64,000 nt of DNA, from positions 1 through 64,000 of the forward strand of contig JACAFH010000002.1 in NCBI GenBank assembly GCA_013538715.1. The letters are read 5' to 3'. The notes below the pieces were generated by a model. It was not told the DNA's origin, did not search any database, and saw only the letters and a list, made by a program, of their open reading frames with translations. Shown piece after piece: positions 54,255 through 62,601 of the stretch. Source of the DNA: Candidatus Nitrosothermus koennekei. GTDB lineage: Archaea; Thermoproteota; Nitrososphaeria; Nitrososphaerales; Nitrosocaldaceae. A program made the position numbers and the translations under genes. Each line of letters starts with the position of its first letter. The first letter of the stretch is position 1.

Positions 54255-55843
54255 TTGAATCCAGGCACCTTTAGATCTAAAGAATTATCTTGAGAATCAT
54301 CAAACATCTTTTTAATTATATTATCTATATCTATATTTTTAGATTTAAAATCATTATCGATCATTGTGATCAATTCTTGAGGTGTAATTCTATATCTTTG
54401 GAGTACTTGTGAGACTTCTCTAAAACTATTAATATTGTTAGAGTTTAACCAATAAAGTACTTTTATTCTATTTGTGAATTCATTCATTAGTTTATCAGCA
54501 TCATAAGATTGTATTTGCATGATCTTCTGTAACTTTACACTCTTCTGTAACTTTTTAATTACAAATCTATCGTCTCTAGCATTCCATTCAAACATTCTAC
54601 TTCTAGTATTTGCATCTATAATCTCGTCAACATTGATAAGCCTTCTAACAGTTTTATTATTTACAGTAACTCTTCTTACTACCAACGCAAGATCTAGAAA
54701 TTGTATATATGCTGGGGCAACATTCATAGGCTTAGAGATTAGACGTTGTATTGCTGAATTTGCATCTTCTGCATGCATTGTAAACATACCTCCATGTCCA
54801 GTGCTTAGTGCTTGAAAGAGCGCATATGCTTCTTCGCCTCTAACCTCACCTATAACCAATAGATCTGGCCTCATTCTCATAGCTGCTTTTACAAGTTTAA
54901 ATGCCGAGACAGATGCACTCTTATCTATGTAACTAAATCTAACTAGTAATGGAAGCCAATTTTCGTGATCAATATTTATCTCTTTAACCTCTTCAATAGT
55001 TACTATCTTCATATTTGCTGGCAACAATGATAATAAAGCATTTAAAGTAGTTGTCTTTCCACTTCCAGTAGAACCTATAACAACACTAGTTATTCTATTC
55101 TCCATTAAAAGCCAGAGATACGCTGCTATTAGATAGTTTATAGTGCCATATCTAATAAGTTCTATTATACTTATAGGAATCTCTTTAAACTTCCTTATTG
55201 TTATACTACTTCCATCTGGAGATACTTCTCTCCTAAACGTAGCGTTTAGCCTATGCCCACCTGGAAGAGCTGCATCTGCTATTGGATTGGCAGATGAGAT
55301 ATGTCTATTACTTATATGAACCAATCTAGTTATATTATTATCTAATGTTTTCTCATCTCTAAATATAAGATTTGTAGGTATATTCTCATAAACTCGATGC
55401 CATACATAGACATACTTGTTTAGCCCATTAATAGATATATCCTCTATATTAGGATCTAATAGAAGAGGTTCTAATGGACCTAATCCAACCATGTCCCTTC
55501 TAACATAGTACTTTATCTTTTCAAGATCTATACCCTTATTTCTTATACCATAGATCTTTATAACCTTGTTTAATAATGCATCAAAATATTCTATAGGATT
55601 AACATACTCTCGAGGAACATTTATCTCGTATTCTAACGCAGTAATAACATCATGATATACTGCAAGTTCATTATTAGTGAGAATAGGCTCTATTAAATAA
55701 TAGAATCTAATCTTATTATGTTCTATTATCTTTGCATATATGAAATTCTCTTTTAATGTATATTCATTTATCACTATACACTCTTCTGGTAATGATTCTC
55801 CACATAATGGGTGTTCATATACACTCTTCTTTTCTTTCTTCAT
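54251..55843 (-). CDS. type II/IV secretion ATPase for pilus assembly
   Basis: A 530-residue motor ATPase of the VirB11/TadA/FlaI type. The N-terminal domain ends in YVRRDMVGLGPLEPLLLDPNIEDISINGL (in part), Walker A is GSTGSGKTT at 257-265, the Asp box is ITIEEVKEINI, Walker B is RPDLLVIGEVRGEEA and the His box is STGHGGMFTMHAE. It extends about 100 residues beyond the usual core. Downstream is its membrane partner and upstream are three pilin-like genes, so it most likely drives an adhesion pilus. Confidence 0.92.
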   Translation of the reverse strand: MKKEKKSVYEHPLCGESLPEECIVINEYTLKENFIYAKIIEHNKIRFYYLIEPILTNNELAVYHDVITALEYEINVPREYVNPIEYFDALLNKVIKIYGIRNKGIDLEKIKYYVRRDMVGLGPLEPLLLDPNIEDISINGLNKYVYVWHRVYENIPTNLIFRDEKTLDNNITRLVHISNRHISSANPIADAALPGGHRLNATFRREVSPDGSSITIRKFKEIPISIIELIRYGTINYLIAAYLWLLMENRITSVVIGSTGSGKTTTLNALLSLLPANMKIVTIEEVKEINIDHENWLPLLVRFSYIDKSASVSAFKLVKAAMRMRPDLLVIGEVRGEEAYALFQALSTGHGGMFTMHAEDANSAIQRLISKPMNVAPAYIQFLDLALVVRRVTVNNKTVRRLINVDEIIDANTRSRMFEWNARDDRFVIKKLQKSVKLQKIMQIQSYDADKLMNEFTNRIKVLYWLNSNNINSFREVSQVLQRYRITPQELITMIDNDFKSKNIDIDNIIKKMFDDSQDNSLDLKVPGFK

Positions 55844-55846
55844 AAT

Positions 55847-56755
55847 CTATCCCGCTATTATCACTTTATGGTCAATTATTTTTGAATAAGGTCTGTTAAG
55901 ATCTGGTGCGTTATCTCCATAATAACCTACTAGCAAAAGTGTAGTACCGCATACAGAACCTCGAACAAAAACAAATATAGGAGGATCAGCATCTCTTCTA
56001 TCATAATTCTTTGCGGCAAAATATAATATAGTATTGCTATTTGCTGGTATCTTGATATATGGATTAACTTCATCGTAAAGATAATCTATTGAATTCTCAG
56101 CATTCTTTACTAAGTGCCAATTTGCCTGCTGTAAGGTAGAAAATATAAATAATGATGAGCGAGAGGAGAGCCATATATTTTCATCACTATTATTAATAAA
56201 CTCTACTTTAAATGCTACTTGTTGTAGAGTTTGTACAGTATTTTTATTACTCCATTCTGTAATTCTTCTTCCTCTTTGGAATTCTGCATGCATTAGTTCT
56301 AAAACATCATTATTCTCATTGTTATTATTCTCATTGTTATTATTCTCATTGTTTACTTTATCACAGCACTTAGCAAGAAAGAGGGAACCTCTTTCACTAA
56401 CAAACTTTATTATATTATTATTTTCAACTCCTATGTCTATTAGGGCGCTTTCTCCATTCTTTAGAGTTAGATTTAATATGTTACTACGTATTAGATCATC
56501 ATCCTTTAATACAAAGTAGTATAGTAATGTTATTGTCAACGGACTCTTATTTGTAATATTAACTAGATTAGTATCAAATCTTATATCTAGATCTTCTCTG
56601 CTCTTCTCTTCAAGCCTAGTAAGCTTTATGATTTGTGAATCGTTAATTCTTTGGTTTTCTCTCTCTATAGATAGAAAATAACTTGCTACTGTAGTGAAAA
56701 TTATTGTAAGGATTATAACAGCTCCTACTACAGTTCCGCTACCTTTATTATTCAT
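55847..56755 (-). CDS. pilin-like secreted protein with an Asn/Glu repeat
   Basis: A 302-residue protein with an N-terminal hydrophobic helix (8-28, GTVVGAVIILTIIFTTVASYF) preceded by NNKGSG, like an archaeal class III signal. The body is beta-rich and probably extracellular. Residues about 135-150 consist of an Asn-rich NNENN repeat encoded by a 15-bp tandem repeat (56311-56351). It overlaps the next pilin gene by 4 nt and precedes the ATPase gene. It may be a minor pilin or pilus tip protein. Confidence 0.75.
   Translation of the reverse strand: MNNKGSGTVVGAVIILTIIFTTVASYFLSIERENQRINDSQIIKLTRLEEKSREDLDIRFDTNLVNITNKSPLTITLLYYFVLKDDDLIRSNILNLTLKNGESALIDIGVENNNIIKFVSERGSLFLAKCCDKVNNENNNNENNNNENNDVLELMHAEFQRGRRITEWSNKNTVQTLQQVAFKVEFINNSDENIWLSSRSSLFIFSTLQQANWHLVKNAENSIDYLYDEVNPYIKIPANSNTILYFAAKNYDRRDADPPIFVFVRGSVCGTTLLLVGYYGDNAPDLNRPYSKIIDHKVIIAG
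56311..56351. repeat. 15-bp tandem repeat, about 2.7 copies
   Basis: Unit TATTCTCATTGTTAT on the plus strand occurs at 56311-56325 and 56326-56340 and partly at 56341-56351. It encodes NNENN on the minus strand. Copies are exact. Unit length is a multiple of three, so copy number can vary without loss of the frame. Confidence 0.9.
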
Positions 56756-57174
56756 ATAATCACCGTATATTCTATCTCATTGCCATGTTCAAGTTGTATA
56801 TGCAATTGATGTTCTCCAGAATTTGAATAATTGATACAAACAACAGTTATAGTAGCTTTAGCAAGAAAGTCTTGTGATAAGCTTACTTCAGTAGTATCAA
56901 TAACAGCCTTGATTATCTTACTATCTATACTCCCAGCATTATAAAACCATATCCCTAATGCTCTTCTGCAATATGCATTATCATAATCACTATGCACTAT
57001 TATGACATCTTCATTATTCTTGTTTATTATATCAGCAGCATTTTTAGCATGCTCTCTCATCCTATCACCTGCTAAACTATTAATATACATGGCAGAAGAT
57101 AAAGACGCTATTATTGAGACTGTAATAATTATGATAGTAGATATTAATTCACTTGCACCTATCCTTGAATTCAT
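56752..57174 (-). CDS. pilin-like protein
   Basis: A 140-residue protein with a short N-terminal leader (MNSRIGASELIST), a hydrophobic helix (about 11-31, ISTIIIITVSIIASLSSAMYI) and a beta-rich C-terminal domain with Cys residues at about 69 and 114 that could form a disulfide. The layout matches archaeal type IV pilin-like proteins. It lies between the major-pilin candidate and the larger pilin-like protein. Confidence 0.75.
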   Translation of the reverse strand: MNSRIGASELISTIIIITVSIIASLSSAMYINSLAGDRMREHAKNAADIINKNNEDVIIVHSDYDNAYCRRALGIWFYNAGSIDSKIIKAVIDTTEVSLSQDFLAKATITVVCINYSNSGEHQLHIQLEHGNEIEYTVII

Positions 57175-57192
57175 ATTCTCACCAAAAAAAAA

Positions 57193-57600
57193 TTAACGAG
57201 CTGTTGTAGTTATTGTAAGTGTTGAACCGTTAGAGAACTCTAGAGTAAAGGTATACGTCTTTCCTGCAGTGAATGTAGCACTACTAAATGTCAGAGTTGT
57301 AGATGCACTTGATGAGGGGCCTATTGATAGAGTAGATGTAGCACTATATGAATTTGTTCCTATCACTGTAGTAACCTTTGTTAGTTGCACTGTTGCTCCA
57401 CCGCTATTATCTAGAGTTAATGATAATTGCCTTGAACTTGCTACTAGATCTGTACTTATTATCTTTATATTTGCTGACTTTGATAAATTACCAAATAGAC
57501 CCATTGTATAACTTGCTACTCCTAACCCTACAGCTACAGTAACTCCTACCATTATCATAGTTGCTAGAACTGGCGATACACCTCTTTTTTGTCTGTTCAT
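57193..57600 (-). CDS. archaeal type IV pilin (major pilin candidate)
   Basis: A 135-residue pilin. MNRQKRGVSPVLATMIMVGVTVAVG (in part) is the classic archaeal pilin start: a basic leader cut after Gly by prepilin peptidase, then the polymerising hydrophobic helix. The body is Ser/Thr-rich and nearly free of charge, as in exposed pilins. ATG 57600 is preferred to the TTG at 57609. A TATA-like element (57615-57623 on the minus strand) lies about 20 nt upstream. It is the first gene of the pilus operon. Confidence 0.85.
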   Translation of the reverse strand: MNRQKRGVSPVLATMIMVGVTVAVGLGVASYTMGLFGNLSKSANIKIISTDLVASSRQLSLTLDNSGGATVQLTKVTTVIGTNSYSATSTLSIGPSSSASTTLTFSSATFTAGKTYTFTLEFSNGSTLTITTTAR

Positions 57601-57724
57601 AGCTCTCAATATTCTTATAAAGTAAGTAGATTAAGAATATTTGTTATAATTATTAGATACATACTACTATGTAATATTATATACTTACAAATAGAGATAT
57701 AGTATGTTAACGAAATAATTATCT

Positions 57725-58411
57725 ATGTTAGAAGTAAGAATTGCTATATGTTTAATAACTCTTATAGTAGCATCTATAATGGATCTTAAGAAGAGAGAGA
57801 TTAGTGATAAGGTATGGATTATATCGTCATCATTTTCACTTATCCTCTTTATATTAGAATTCAAGAATATAGATATTATAGCATATATTATATCACTAAC
57901 TATAACTTCAAGTATCTCATACTCAATCTATAAATTTGGATTATTTGGTGGTGCTGATGCAAAAGCATTAATAGTGATATCCTCACTGCTACCATATTAC
58001 GATACTGGTATACACAATATAAGTGCATTAACAGTATTAACAAACAGTGTCATCTTAACAGTAGGAAATATTATTTATAATGTTATAAAGAATAGTATTG
58101 ATATTATTAAAGGCAGAAATATATTTCAAGGTTTTAATGAACCTTTATCAAGAAAGATCTTTGCATTTATGTTAGGCAATAGAGTTTATAAGGTTAATGG
58201 ATTTGCTTTTTTGATGGAAGAGAAGAATGGTAAAGAGAGAAGGTTTAGATTTCATGCACATGCATATGATGAATTCGCTAATGCCAATGATGTATGGGTC
58301 ACATACGCTATACCATTCATAGTATATATAACTATTGGATTTGTTATAATGATATTGTACGGAGATATTATTTGGAAGATTATAGAATTTGTGATATATA
58401 AGGGTCTCTAA
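57725..58411 (+). CDS. archaeal prepilin peptidase (A24B, PibD/EppA type)
   Basis: A 228-residue membrane aspartic protease. The two catalytic aspartates are Asp20 (IMDLKKREISDKVW) and Asp78 (LFGGADAKAL, the GxGD-type motif). About five membrane segments are present, with a longer hydrophilic loop late in the protein (about 140-195) not common in small homologues. It cleaves pilin leaders and is divergent from the pilin operon, whose products are its likely substrates. Confidence 0.88.
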   Translation: MLEVRIAICLITLIVASIMDLKKREISDKVWIISSSFSLILFILEFKNIDIIAYIISLTITSSISYSIYKFGLFGGADAKALIVISSLLPYYDTGIHNISALTVLTNSVILTVGNIIYNVIKNSIDIIKGRNIFQGFNEPLSRKIFAFMLGNRVYKVNGFAFLMEEKNGKERRFRFHAHAYDEFANANDVWVTYAIPFIVYITIGFVIMILYGDIIWKIIEFVIYKGL

Positions 58412-58458
58412 ACAATTATTATAACAAGATATATTAGGAGATAGATAGATGATAATAT

Positions 58459-58524
58459 TAGGGATGAGGTAAAAGCCGCTCCAGACTGAGTTATACTATG
58501 AAGAGCTCGCGACGAACTGACCTA
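58459..58524 (+). ncRNA. candidate C/D box guide sRNA
   Basis: The ordered boxes fit an archaeal C/D sRNA: C box GGGATGA (58461-58467, one mismatch to RUGAUGA), D' box CTGA (58486-58489), an 8-nt spacer, C' box ATGAAGA (58498-58504, one mismatch), a 12-nt guide and D box CTGA (58517-58520). Flanking TAGG and CCTA can pair as a terminal stem. The region is more G+C rich than neighbouring spacers. The guides would be the 12 nt before each D box (58474-58485 and 58505-58516). The rRNA targets were not determined. Confidence 0.55.
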
Positions 58525-58574
58525 CCAATGTATAGTTAATATGTGAGGATTGAGCACCCATCATAGATTTCAAT

Positions 58575-60032
58575 ATGGATGATTACGATATAATTGTAGC
58601 AGGGGCTGGAATAGCAGGTATGATATCAGCTATCTCGGCATCTATTCATTCTAAACAGCATCTTAGAATATTGGTTGTTGATAGAAATGATAGTAATAAT
58701 GTAGGAAGGAAGAGTATCAATGGATGGGTATGTGGCGATGCAGTAGGCAAGAAGAGTGTAGATTACATGACTGAACGTATAGGGATTCATTGGAATAAAC
58801 CAGAGATTGAGCATCCAGTTAAAGGGGTGGTAGCATACTCTCCAGATCATGAGACAAAGATATACTTTGATGGTGATGGTTACATTCTTAACAGAAAGTT
58901 ATTACCTTTAAGACAATTAAGTGATGCAATGAAACTAGGCATAGAGTTTGATTGGAATGTTAACCTTACTAATGTTTATCAAGAAGATGGGTTTGTAAAA
59001 GGTGTTGTAGGATTAAAAGAAGGTAAGCCGTATAAAAAAAGAGCAAAGATAGTTATAGATTGCACTGGTATAACATCTCCACTAAGAACAAATCTTCCAA
59101 TAAAGAGTTTTATAGAGAGAAGAATAGATAGAGATGATATAGAATCTACTGGGAGATATATATTAGAATTTGATCCTGCTAGTGACGATAAGATATATTT
59201 TGATGAGGACTATGCTATAATACATTTGGATCAGAATATAGCACCAGGAGGTTATGCATGGACATTTCCTAAAGGTAAGAACAAAGCGAATATTGGTTTA
59301 GGAGTACAGTATAAGAGTTTAGTATTAAGGAATAAAACATTAGGGAGAAACGATGATCTCAAATCACTTATAGATAGTTATGTTAGGAGTAATAATGTTA
59401 TAAAGAATCCAAGATTGGCAGACTCTAAGATAGACGAGGGTAATGCATGGGGTACATGGCAAGTTAGTGTAAGGAGACAGAATGATTGTCTGGTAGCAAA
59501 TGGGTACATGCTTGCTGGAGACTCTGCATGGATGCCAAAACCTTTAGATGCTGGAGGTATAGGTCCTGCTATAATTGCTGGTGTATTAGCTGGAAAGAAT
59601 GCTGTAAGAGCAATAGAAGAGAATGATGTTAGCGAAGAGGGTTTGTGGCAATATAATATAGATTTCGTAAATGATTATGGCTATAAGACTGCTGGCTTAG
59701 AGGTATTTAGAAGATTCTTACAAACCTTATCTAATGAGCAGATTAACTATGGAATGAAACATTTCCTTTCAAAACTTGATATAGAGAAGATAACAAAAGG
59801 TGAGCATCCAGAATTCAGTAGTGTAGATAAATTTGGTATGATTATAAGAGGTATGCTAAATAGAAAGACTGCAGAAGGGTTAAGATATACTGCAGAGAAG
59901 AATAAACTCTTAGTAGAGCATTATAAGAATTATCCAAAGAGAGATAAGTTTGAAGAGTGGCGTTCTACTCTAATGAAACATCTAAACGAGGCATATAGTA
60001 GATTTGAGATAAGAGAAGAGATCTACGCTTGA
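58575..60032 (+). CDS. geranylgeranyl reductase family flavoprotein
   Basis: A 485-residue FAD enzyme. YDIIVAGAGIAGMISAISAS is the N-terminal dinucleotide fold, DCTGITSPLR and the GGYAWTFPKGKNKANIGLG segment are family landmarks, and YMLAGDSAWMPKPLDAGGIGPAIIAG binds FAD late in the protein. Members saturate the isoprenoid chains of archaeal lipids or the side chain of menaquinone. Which substrate applies here is not visible. The start ATG at 58575 lies about 50 nt after the candidate sRNA. Confidence 0.88.
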   Translation: MDDYDIIVAGAGIAGMISAISASIHSKQHLRILVVDRNDSNNVGRKSINGWVCGDAVGKKSVDYMTERIGIHWNKPEIEHPVKGVVAYSPDHETKIYFDGDGYILNRKLLPLRQLSDAMKLGIEFDWNVNLTNVYQEDGFVKGVVGLKEGKPYKKRAKIVIDCTGITSPLRTNLPIKSFIERRIDRDDIESTGRYILEFDPASDDKIYFDEDYAIIHLDQNIAPGGYAWTFPKGKNKANIGLGVQYKSLVLRNKTLGRNDDLKSLIDSYVRSNNVIKNPRLADSKIDEGNAWGTWQVSVRRQNDCLVANGYMLAGDSAWMPKPLDAGGIGPAIIAGVLAGKNAVRAIEENDVSEEGLWQYNIDFVNDYGYKTAGLEVFRRFLQTLSNEQINYGMKHFLSKLDIEKITKGEHPEFSSVDKFGMIIRGMLNRKTAEGLRYTAEKNKLLVEHYKNYPKRDKFEEWRSTLMKHLNEAYSRFEIREEIYA

Positions 60033-60607
60033 GCAGCTCTTCTTGATATAATATCTGCTAATCTTATAGGCTCAGGCAATCTAAACCTACAAACTTCCTT
60101 AACCAATCTAACAGCTGTAGAAAGAGAGACCATATTACCTATACTAATATAGATGTTATTAAATTTCTTTCCTATTACTTCTCCTTTATCGATAATGTCA
60201 TCATTAACTATCTCTCCACACAATAACCTCTTTGCTACACCGATTGTAGGTTTATTAAGCATTAAACCTATGTAAGATGCTAACCCAAACCTTCTAGGAT
60301 GTAATATACCGTTTCCATCTACCATTATAAGGTCATACTCTTTATTTTTTAATACACTAAGCATAGCATTTCCCTCTCTTAGAAATAGTAAAGATGGTAT
60401 GTATGGTATATCAAGTATAAACTCCTTACATTCATAATTTATCATCTTTAAGCTCTCCTTTTCAATTATAACTATACAAGGATATGCTTTTTCTCTTCTA
60501 TATGAAACATCAACTCCTGCTATATATCTAATCTCCTTGAACCTATCTTCCCTAATTATATATTTACTTAGATACTCTTGAAGTTTTATAGCATATTCAT
60601 ATCGCAT
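60023..60607 (-). CDS. nfi: endonuclease V
   Basis: A 194-residue enzyme that nicks DNA near deoxyinosine. Catalytic Asp33 is in IAGVDVSY, the FLREG and MVDGNGILHPRRFGLAS motifs hold the wedge and second Asp, and NKPTIGVAKRLL follows. It overlaps the translin gene by 11 nt, so it is probably co-transcribed, and is convergent with the flavoprotein gene (10-nt overlap). Confidence 0.93.
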   Translation of the reverse strand: MRYEYAIKLQEYLSKYIIREDRFKEIRYIAGVDVSYRREKAYPCIVIIEKESLKMINYECKEFILDIPYIPSLLFLREGNAMLSVLKNKEYDLIMVDGNGILHPRRFGLASYIGLMLNKPTIGVAKRLLCGEIVNDDIIDKGEVIGKKFNNIYISIGNMVSLSTAVRLVKEVCRFRLPEPIRLADIISRRAAQA

Positions 60608-61193
60608 CTCTTAACTCATTTAAGAAGATCTTTCTTCTACTTTCTTCTGTTATCACTTCTCTTACTGATTCTACTATCATCCTATCTTGATCCAACTTCT
60701 TCCTAACTCCTTGTATTATATTATCATACGCAGCAAATTGTATTAATGCTGAATACATCTCTTCCATCTTCCTAAATATATCTTGTGCTCTCTCATATCT
60801 ATCACTCCTTAATAGATCTAGAACTATCCGTTTCATCTCTCCTATACAATCTAGTAAACCTAGAATATACGAAGAACCCTTAACATTCATCTCGTCATAA
60901 GATGGAAGTCTGGAATCTATATAGATAGCATATAATGCTTTTGCTTCTACTATTTCAACCTCTGCTGCTATTAGATAGTAATATAGATCATCTTTAGCAT
61001 ACTCTTTAAGCTCTTTATGCTTCTTCTCTGCTAGCTCTATATAATGTAAGGCCTCCTCCATCTTTGTTAAATGAGTTGATACTATAGCCTTTCTACAATA
61101 CATTAAGACATCTCTATTACCCTTCAATATCTCTTCTCTTCTCTTTTCAATAGATGATATCTCATCCATTATCTTTTCAAGTGATTCAATCAT
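60597..61193 (-). CDS. translin-family protein
   Basis: A 198-residue all-helical protein. The pattern EVEIVEAKALYAIYIDSRLPS, then GSSYILGLLDCIGEMKRIVLDLLRS and MEEMYSALIQFAAYDNIIQGVRKKLDQDR (in parts) is that of translin/TRAX-like proteins. These form RNA- and DNA-binding rings; archaeal members may act as nucleases. The acidic residues of the DCIGE and EVEIVEAK helices are present. It lies before endonuclease V, suggesting a nucleic-acid maintenance operon. Confidence 0.88.
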   Translation of the reverse strand: MIESLEKIMDEISSIEKRREEILKGNRDVLMYCRKAIVSTHLTKMEEALHYIELAEKKHKELKEYAKDDLYYYLIAAEVEIVEAKALYAIYIDSRLPSYDEMNVKGSSYILGLLDCIGEMKRIVLDLLRSDRYERAQDIFRKMEEMYSALIQFAAYDNIIQGVRKKLDQDRMIVESVREVITEESRRKIFLNELRDAI

Positions 61194-61223
61194 ATTAAAG
61201 ATAAAACTAAGTATGAATAAAAA

Positions 61224-61979
61224 CTATTCTTCTATCCAGCTGTAACCTTTCTCTTCAAGTATCTCTGCTAGTTCTTTGCCACCAGACTTTACAATCCTTC
61301 CCTTTGCCATTATATGCACGAAATCTAATCTATTCAAGTATCTCAAGATTCTTGCATAATGTGTTATAACTATAACTGAAGCATCACTATTCTCTATTGC
61401 ATAGTTTATTGCATTCGCTACAGATTTTACTCCGTCTATATCTAAACCAGAATCTGGTTCATCAAGTATTATGAATCTTGGCTTCAATACAAGCATTTGT
61501 AATACTTCAGATCTCTTCTTCTCTCCTCCAGAAAATCCTTCATTAAGGTATCTTGTAAGAAACGATTGATCAAATCCTACTATATCCAGATTCTTCTTTA
61601 TATAGTCATGAAACTCTTTTACTGTTATGAATACCTCCATATTGTTTGTTTTGCTTAATGTATTGTAAGCATTTCTTAGGAATGATGTATAACCAACTCC
61701 GGATACCTCGACTGGATATTGAAAGCCAAGAAATAATCCTTTCTTTGCTCTTGCGTCTGTTGATAACTCCAGTATACTCTCTCCGTCTACCTTAATATCA
61801 CCTTTGGTTATAGTATATTTTGGATGACCTAGCAAGGTATATGCTAGAGTGCTCTTTCCTGATCCATTAGGACCCATGATTGCATGTACTTCATTATTTT
61901 CTGCTTTCAATGTCACTCCTTTTAATATCTCTTTATCATCTATATTTGCATGAAGATCTACTATCTCTAACCTATTCAC
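61224..61979 (-). CDS. sufC: SufC Fe-S cluster assembly ATPase
   Basis: A 251-residue ABC-type ATPase. Walker A is MGPNGSGKSTLAY (about 35-47), signature FSGGEKKRSEVLQML, Walker B FIILDEPDSGLDIDGV and the switch His is in IVITHYARIL. The FLGFQYPVEVSGV segment is specific for SufC. It powers the SufBD scaffold, not found in this window. It is transcribed in the same direction as translin and endonuclease V. A TATATATAAATAT stretch near 62000 could be its promoter. Confidence 0.94.
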   Translation of the reverse strand: MNRLEIVDLHANIDDKEILKGVTLKAENNEVHAIMGPNGSGKSTLAYTLLGHPKYTITKGDIKVDGESILELSTDARAKKGLFLGFQYPVEVSGVGYTSFLRNAYNTLSKTNNMEVFITVKEFHDYIKKNLDIVGFDQSFLTRYLNEGFSGGEKKRSEVLQMLVLKPRFIILDEPDSGLDIDGVKSVANAINYAIENSDASVIVITHYARILRYLNRLDFVHIMAKGRIVKSGGKELAEILEEKGYSWIEE

Positions 61980-62056
61980 AACATCATATAACGGCGTTAT
62001 ATATATAAATATTATTATAGAAAGGTTAAATTACTAGAGTAAGAAGAAAAAAAGAT

Positions 62057-62197
62057 ATGGAGATAGAACTCGAATTTGCGAGTAAAGTAAACGATAAAGC
62101 AGAGATCTTAACAAAATTGGTTGATGTTATAAAAATTGCTGAACAACAAGGTTTCTCTCTAAAAGAGATAGAACTAGAAGATGAAGAAGATAAGTAA
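62057..62197 (+). CDS. small acidic protein
   Basis: A 46-residue frame from ATG at 62057 to TAA at 62195-62197, too short for most gene finders. The product is acidic and helical, with SKVNDKAEILTKLVDVIKIAEQQGF in the middle (in part) and an ELEDEEDK tail. The regular amphipathic pattern and good codon use favour a real protein. Function unknown. It is convergent with the membrane-protein gene 62204-62587 and divergent from sufC. Confidence 0.55.
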   Translation: MEIELEFASKVNDKAEILTKLVDVIKIAEQQGFSLKEIELEDEEDK

Positions 62198-62203
62198 TAA
62201 AAA

Positions 62204-62587
62204 CTAATTCTTAAATATTTTCTTTGCACCTATGAATATTTTTGTAATAATCTTACTTATCTTTACAAATTTTATAGCTTTATATATACTTATTGATAAT
62301 TTTATAAGTTTAAATATTCCAAATATTGGAAATAGTGCAGTCATCATTATATCAAACCACTGCTTAATCATAAAATTTTTGATGTTATTTATCTTTCTAT
62401 ATTTGAGATAAAGCTCAATTATAAATAATGAAAAGATTATCCAAGGAAGAATCTCTAATAATATACTAAATTGATGCTGTAAAGAGAGAATTGGTTTGCT
62501 TAAACCTAATGTCTTATGCTCAAACTCAACATATACTATGAATAAGAGCAGTAATAATACTATTATAATAATATTAAGTATCTTCAT
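62204..62587 (-). CDS. small membrane protein
   Basis: A 127-residue hydrophobic and basic protein. Membrane helices are likely at about 3-20 and 42-62, with a third at about 80-100. The tail is basic (KIITKIFIGAKKIFKN). No motif is recognised. It follows the solute-binding protein gene with a 14-nt gap on the same strand, so the two may be co-transcribed. Confidence 0.65.
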   Translation of the reverse strand: MKILNIIIIVLLLLLFIVYVEFEHKTLGLSKPILSLQHQFSILLEILPWIIFSLFIIELYLKYRKINNIKNFMIKQWFDIMMTALFPIFGIFKLIKLSISIYKAIKFVKISKIITKIFIGAKKIFKN

Positions 62588-62601
62588 ATTATTGATATGT
62601 A

